Of a stretch of 64,000 bases of DNA, positions 60,014-64,000 are shown piece by piece. The stretch covers positions 1 through 64,000 of the forward strand of contig NZ_JAAGPR010000011.1 in NCBI RefSeq assembly GCF_017104965.1. The letters are read 5' to 3'. Position numbers and translations under genes: made by a program. The DNA comes from Paraburkholderia sp. Ac-20340. Its GTDB lineage: Bacteria > Pseudomonadota > Gammaproteobacteria > Burkholderiales > Burkholderiaceae. The notes beneath the pieces were generated by a model. That model had not been told where the DNA came from, did not search any database, and saw only the letters and a program-made list of their open reading frames with translations. Position 1 is the stretch's first letter; the number at the start of each line of letters is the position of its first letter.

Positions 60014-62775
60014 GTTTCGCTGCTCCCAGGCGAGATGAACGCGGTATCCGTGGTTCTGGTGAGGATCGGCCGATACAGCGCCATGACTGAACCGTCCACT
60101 CGTAAAAGTTGAACTTCCGCGATCTGCATGCTTTCGCTCATCACCAGCGAAGTTTCACCGTGCGCGGTGGACGTGCCTTCTATTAGCGTTCCGTCGTTGA
60201 GTTTGATTCGATAAGCCTGCTCGGCAGTCGACAGTCCGCAGCCGCCGTCTGGCAGCAAAAAGTGTTCGACAACCTTGGCATCCGCAATATCGGTGATGGG
60301 CGTTTTGAACGGGACGTTTTGCGGAGCATCTGTCGCATGAGACGCTGCGCGGACAAGAAAGGCACCGCGGGTCCGGGAAAATAAGCCCGTTTCATCGATA
60401 GCGACCTCGGACCCGCCACCATTCAGCACGATTCGCTTGGCCGTCAGCCTGATTTCGTCCTGCTCGCTCAGAAGATGGAGAACCCTGCTGGCAATGATGT
60501 CGATATTGCCGTCTTGAGACTGAAAACGCATTGGGCCGCGCGTAATCACCGTGACCGCCTTTCGTGCGTAAAGCACAATCTTCCCGAGAGCAGAAGCCAA
60601 CAGAAATTGGCCAGTGGCGATCGATGTATGCCCGCCCGTCGTCAACGCCGTATGGTTCTCACTGGCAATATGCGTGCTACCCGCCGCACTGAAATGCAGG
60701 TTATCGGCGCTCGCTATTGCAATGTCAGGACTTTCGAACTCCGGGAACGCATCGCGCTGATTCGTGGACTGACCTTTCAACCTGGCGTTGGCGCTCTTGA
60801 TTGCCGCCGTCACTTCCGCCTGATCGGAGAGGGCGTCTTGCGCACCATGCCGTTGCGCCTCCCGCGCAGCGCTTTCATGAATATCGCGCGCCGCAGTCAG
60901 CTTGCCGATGGTCTCACCCATCTCCGCAACCTTGCCCGATGCCCGAGTGCGTCCCCACGTCGTCAGCAAAAGCCCAAGCGCAGCACGAATCGCTCCGTGT
61001 TTATCCGTGCGCAGTTCAAAACCTTCCCCGCGCGCATCCTGCCGACCCGCGTTTCCATCGATACGCGTGATATAGCCCAGACTCAAACTCGATTTGGCGT
61101 GATCGCTTGCGAGTTGCGCCTGCATGCGGTCCTGCGTGTCGTCGAGCGCGAGATGATTGGTCTGCGCACCCAGCCCCAGGCTCTTGCTCACGATGCCCGT
61201 GAGCGCGTGATTCACGGGCATTTTCCAGGGCACCGGATTACATTCGTCGACCATGAAAGCGGCGACAACAGGACGATCGGGATCACCATTGACGTAGCTG
61301 ATCAATACCTGCTGACCGCACCGGGCATGTGCCACCGTGCCCATCCCATTCCCATGCCATGAGGTCGCGAGCCGCACCCAGATACACGATCTGCCATCAA
61401 ATTTTCCATCGCGATCCCAATCGAACTGCACCAGCGCGCGATTCATTTCATCGACGAAAATCTCGGCGTTGTCAGGGCCGACAATGACCGCGTATTCATA
61501 TCCGCCCATCACCGGCCGGGGCGTGATTTGCGGCATACGATACGGCTCATCCAGCGGCTGAAGATCGAACGAATTCGTAATGACATACTCGCGCGCGGTG
61601 CTGGAAGTCGTTCCGGTCGCGCAAATGTCCAATTCGCAACCCGTAACCAGATACTCGCGATTCGCCGCGGCATACGGATAGTGCGTCAGCGTGAGTGTCT
61701 TGCCAGCTTCGATCCCACGCAACGCACCACGCGCTTCTGCACGCAAACCCGTCGCGCGCAACGCTTCCAGCTTTACGCGCGCGAGATACCGCGCATCGTC
61801 ACGCCAACCGGTTTCGTCATAGTGCGCACTACGCCGGTTATTCGGCTGCGCGAATTCGGCGCGCGTGAAGATTTCCTGAGCGGCATTCGCCGTATTACGC
61901 GGCTGCGCATAGGTTTCGCGAAACGCAATGGCATTCGGGCTCAGACGCGGCGTCTTATAGCTATGGTCCTGCACCGTGATCTTGCCCGCAGTAACCGTGC
62001 TGGAAAGCGTGAACGCATCGATATGTTCTTCGTCGATATGCCCACCGCCCGCGTGATAGCGCAGCGAAGCATACGCACGCTCGTGCCTGCGATACGCGCC
62101 AACGTGATCGGCGATAACCAGCACATGCGTTTTGTCGCGATGCTCGAACCAGACGACAAAGCCCCATTCTTCGCAGAGCCGCAAAAAGAAAACCCAATCG
62201 CTTTCCCACGCCTGGCGGATCGTGTCGCGCTGCGGATGATGGAGTTCGCCGATACGCCATTCGATCAGCCCATACGGGCTGATGACGTCGTGAAGAATAT
62301 CGATGATCGAGCCACTGAAAGCGCGCGAATTCACTTTCAGCGAAGCGAGCCAGAATACGGGCCGCACGACGAACTCATAGATGTTGTCGTCGCCTTGCCG
62401 GCCCAGCACGCGTGCAGACGCCACGATGCCGTTAATCTCGCGCACACCCGCGCCGCTGCTCGATGTAACGATGCGCGTGGGGTCGCGCGAATCCTCAACG
62501 CGCTCGAGATCGATCGTCAGCCAGATCGGCGTTCCGGCAATCCGATCGAGGTCGATCCGCGTGCGCTCGTCCTCGTCGAAAATCATCGGCAGGAAACTCG
62601 CGCGAGCCGTTGCCTCCACGCGATATTCAAACAGCTTGCCGATGCCTTCGCGCCCGACAATCCTTCGCGGAATCAGGACGCTTTCATCATGCGGCCGCCC
62701 ACGCGAATTGACGGTTGGGCGTTCCGGCAGGGCGGGGCCGCGCATGCTCAGCATTTGCCATTGCAGCGTGGTCAT
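60010..62775 (-). CDS. vgrG: Type VI secretion spike protein VgrG
   Basis: 921 residues starting MTTLQWQMLSMRGPALPERP. Gp27-like N-terminal half (LFEYRVEATARASF; IIDILHDVISPYGLIEWRI), then the gp5-like segment (RALVQFDWDRDGKFDGRSC; GQQVLISYVNGDPDRPVVAA), and a C-terminal DUF2345-type beta-helix (PDIAIASADNLHFSAAGSTH). Length is typical for Burkholderia VgrG; the last 70 or so residues may contact the effector. Overlaps both the PAAR gene and the effector by 4 bp. No core T6SS genes are in the window, so this is an orphan cargo island. Confidence 0.96.
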   Translation of the reverse strand: MTTLQWQMLSMRGPALPERPTVNSRGRPHDESVLIPRRIVGREGIGKLFEYRVEATARASFLPMIFDEDERTRIDLDRIAGTPIWLTIDLERVEDSRDPTRIVTSSSGAGVREINGIVASARVLGRQGDDNIYEFVVRPVFWLASLKVNSRAFSGSIIDILHDVISPYGLIEWRIGELHHPQRDTIRQAWESDWVFFLRLCEEWGFVVWFEHRDKTHVLVIADHVGAYRRHERAYASLRYHAGGGHIDEEHIDAFTLSSTVTAGKITVQDHSYKTPRLSPNAIAFRETYAQPRNTANAAQEIFTRAEFAQPNNRRSAHYDETGWRDDARYLARVKLEALRATGLRAEARGALRGIEAGKTLTLTHYPYAAANREYLVTGCELDICATGTTSSTAREYVITNSFDLQPLDEPYRMPQITPRPVMGGYEYAVIVGPDNAEIFVDEMNRALVQFDWDRDGKFDGRSCIWVRLATSWHGNGMGTVAHARCGQQVLISYVNGDPDRPVVAAFMVDECNPVPWKMPVNHALTGIVSKSLGLGAQTNHLALDDTQDRMQAQLASDHAKSSLSLGYITRIDGNAGRQDARGEGFELRTDKHGAIRAALGLLLTTWGRTRASGKVAEMGETIGKLTAARDIHESAAREAQRHGAQDALSDQAEVTAAIKSANARLKGQSTNQRDAFPEFESPDIAIASADNLHFSAAGSTHIASENHTALTTGGHTSIATGQFLLASALGKIVLYARKAVTVITRGPMRFQSQDGNIDIIASRVLHLLSEQDEIRLTAKRIVLNGGGSEVAIDETGLFSRTRGAFLVRAASHATDAPQNVPFKTPITDIADAKVVEHFLLPDGGCGLSTAEQAYRIKLNDGTLIEGTSTAHGETSLVMSESMQIAEVQLLRVDGSVMALYRPILTRTTDTAFISPGSSET

Positions 62776-63032
62776 GCGCGAGCGCCAATGATTGTCGCGC
62801 CGCACGCGGTTTTATCGCCGATAAAAGCGACCGGCACGCCGCCATGCGTGCGTTTTCCGCTTGCCTGAATGGGAAAGTTGCCGCCACATTTCGGACACCT
62901 GACGAGATGTCCGTCCAACGCCACGCGCCGGCCCATGTGTGCGAGATCGTGGGCGGCTTCGATAATCTCGCCGCCATGATCGGTTGTATCGCCTATACGG
63001 GCAACTTCGCGCCCGGTCGTCGCATCACGCAT
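62772..63032 (-). CDS. PAAR-domain spike-tip protein
   Basis: 86 residues starting MRDATTGREVARIGDTTDHG. PAAR motif elements are DTTDHGGEII, GRRVALDGHLVRCPKCGGNF, HGGVPVAFIGDKTACGATI. The cysteines and histidines provide the metal-binding tip that sharpens the VgrG spike. First gene of the operon, with ATGA coupling to vgrG. Confidence 0.93.
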   Translation of the reverse strand: MRDATTGREVARIGDTTDHGGEIIEAAHDLAHMGRRVALDGHLVRCPKCGGNFPIQASGKRTHGGVPVAFIGDKTACGATIIGARA

Positions 63033-63168
63033 TGCTCACCCTAACGAATCGGGGCAGCAGGATTTGCCGCCCTAAAACGTTAAAGTGATCTCATAAGAGA
63101 TAAAGTGGTATCCGAAAACTCTTAAATTGCGCGGCGAGCGTCACCGCGTCAAGTTCGAGTCTGCGATG
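63033..63168. promoter_or_regulatory. Probable promoter region of the PAAR-VgrG operon
   Basis: 136 bp between the chemotaxis gene and PAAR. It is AT-rich in its middle (TAAAGTGATCTCATAAGAGA) and contains a small dyad CTCATAAGAG. No terminator for the upstream chemoreceptor gene was found. Confidence 0.35.
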
Positions 63169-64000
63169 TCAGGCCGAAAACACCGCCACCGCGCCTTGCA
63201 GTCGCATCGCTTGTTCGTCGAGTGCGTGCGCGGCCGCGGCGGCTTCTTCCACGAGCGCGGCGTTCTGCTGCGTGACCTGATCCATTTGCGCGATCGCCTG
63301 ATTGACCTGTTCGAGGCCACGGCTTTGTTCCGTCGATGCCTGCGCGATCGACTCGAACACGTCTTTCGCCGAGGCAATGTCGGCGCGCAGTCGTGTCATG
63401 GTCGCGCCGACGTCATGCGCGCGCGTCGCGCCGCCCGAGATCGAGGTGGTCGACTGTTCGATCAGTTCCTTGATCTCCTTCGCGGCCGTCGACGATCGTT
63501 GCGCGAGCGAGCGCACTTCCGATGCCACCACCGCGAAGCCGCGCCCCTCGGTGCCCGCGCGCGCCGCTTCGACCGCCGCGTTGAGCGCGAGGATATTGGT
63601 CTGGAAAGCGATGCCTTCGATGATCGAGGTAATCGACGCGATCTTTTCCGCGCTGCCCGACGCCTCGTTCATGGTTTCGATCATCTGTGCGGACATGGTG
63701 TTGCCCGCGTTGACGGCGTCCATCGCGCGCACGATCACGTCGCAGGCGTGGCGCGCGTTGTCGGCGTTCTGACGCACGGCTTCGGTCAATTCGTGCGTGG
63801 TCGCGGAGGTTTCTTCGAGCGCGGCGGCCTGTTGTTCGGTGCGCGACGACAGATCGGTATTGCCCGCCGCGATCTGCGAGGCGCCCACCTTGACGGCTTC
63901 CACGCCCTGCGTGACCGAGCCGACGATGGTCTGCAGCGAGGTCTGCATATCGTCCATGGCGCAGAGCAGGCGGCCGGTTTCGTCGCTGTGGGTGCGGTCG
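63169..64000 (-). CDS. Methyl-accepting chemotaxis protein (5' end outside window)
   Basis: The frame runs off the right edge; 276 C-terminal residues are visible. The highly conserved signalling hairpin is present: IIEGIAFQTNILALNAAVEA followed by GRGFAVVASEVRSLAQRS. Upstream is SSRTEQQAAALEETSATTHE, typical of Burkholderia Tsr/Tar-like receptors. Coiled-coil methylation helices end in AAAHALDEQAMRLQGAVAVF. The HAMP, sensor and membrane parts are not visible, so the ligand is unknown. Confidence 0.96.
   Translation of the reverse strand, partial: DRTHSDETGRLLCAMDDMQTSLQTIVGSVTQGVEAVKVGASQIAAGNTDLSSRTEQQAAALEETSATTHELTEAVRQNADNARHACDVIVRAMDAVNAGNTMSAQMIETMNEASGSAEKIASITSIIEGIAFQTNILALNAAVEAARAGTEGRGFAVVASEVRSLAQRSSTAAKEIKELIEQSTTSISGGATRAHDVGATMTRLRADIASAKDVFESIAQASTEQSRGLEQVNQAIAQMDQVTQQNAALVEEAAAAAHALDEQAMRLQGAVAVFSA

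Noticed and set aside
1..64000. CRISPR arrays, tRNA, rRNA, prophage or insertion sequence
   Set aside because: No regularly spaced repeats, no cloverleaf or rRNA sequence, and no transposase or integrase-like protein was found.

Overview
The window is high-GC, densely coded DNA with long open antisense frames, as expected of a GC-rich genome. Gene content (BcsD/BcsP/BcsQ-type cellulose genes, an orphan vgrG island, an AprAB-like pair, TAXI and NCS2 transporters, a tandem glycine riboswitch) points to a betaproteobacterium of the Burkholderia/Paraburkholderia/Caballeronia group. That assignment is inference from gene families and codon use. No rRNA, tRNA, CRISPR, integrase or complete insertion sequence was seen.

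Region 1 (1-4474): a leftward operon of a GntR/HutC regulator, an AprA-like flavoprotein, an AprB-like ferredoxin and a HEAT-repeat protein that runs off the window. A zinc deacylase is divergent to it.
Region 2 (4756-17402): a nutrient-uptake block. It holds two GNAT acetyltransferases at its flanks, an amino-acid-type binding protein, TonB-ExbB-ExbD-ExbD, a TonB-dependent receptor, two FMN-type monooxygenases, a fused ABC permease-ATPase and a DUF3088-type protein. The combination resembles pathways that acetylate, oxidise and deacylate modified sulfur amino acids (Bacillus yxe type). A carboxymuconolactone-decarboxylase-like protein follows on the other strand.
Region 3 (17665-37612): mixed metabolism. 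It has an APC permease, a periplasmic molybdenum hydroxylase with its triheme cytochrome, a CaiB/BaiF CoA transferase, cytochrome b561, a zinc alcohol dehydrogenase, two diguanylate cyclases, an NCS2 permease, an MsbA-like exporter, a tandem glycine riboswitch upstream of a TRIC/UPF0126 channel gene, and a TAXI binding protein.

Region 4 (38319-57100): a large cellulose operon with an acetylation module. The order is bcsD, bcsP, bcsQ, bcsA, two tandem bcsB paralogs, bcsC, two tandem small SGNH-like proteins, algF-, algI- and algJ-like genes. No bcsZ endoglucanase is present. The diguanylate cyclases upstream could supply c-di-GMP to the PilZ domain of BcsA. The duplicated BcsB and SGNH genes make this a variant of the Pseudomonas wss (acetylated cellulose) layout and the leading candidate for an undescribed system.

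Region 5 (57217-63032, leftward): a type VI secretion cargo island of PAAR, VgrG, a putative metallopeptidase effector (HExxH plus a C-terminal EAD motif) and two related periplasmic immunity-like genes. The effector/immunity unit has been duplicated. The distal copy kept an intact immunity gene and only a short effector remnant. The proximal immunity gene is frameshifted by a perfect 19-bp tandem duplication. The window ends inside a methyl-accepting chemotaxis protein.
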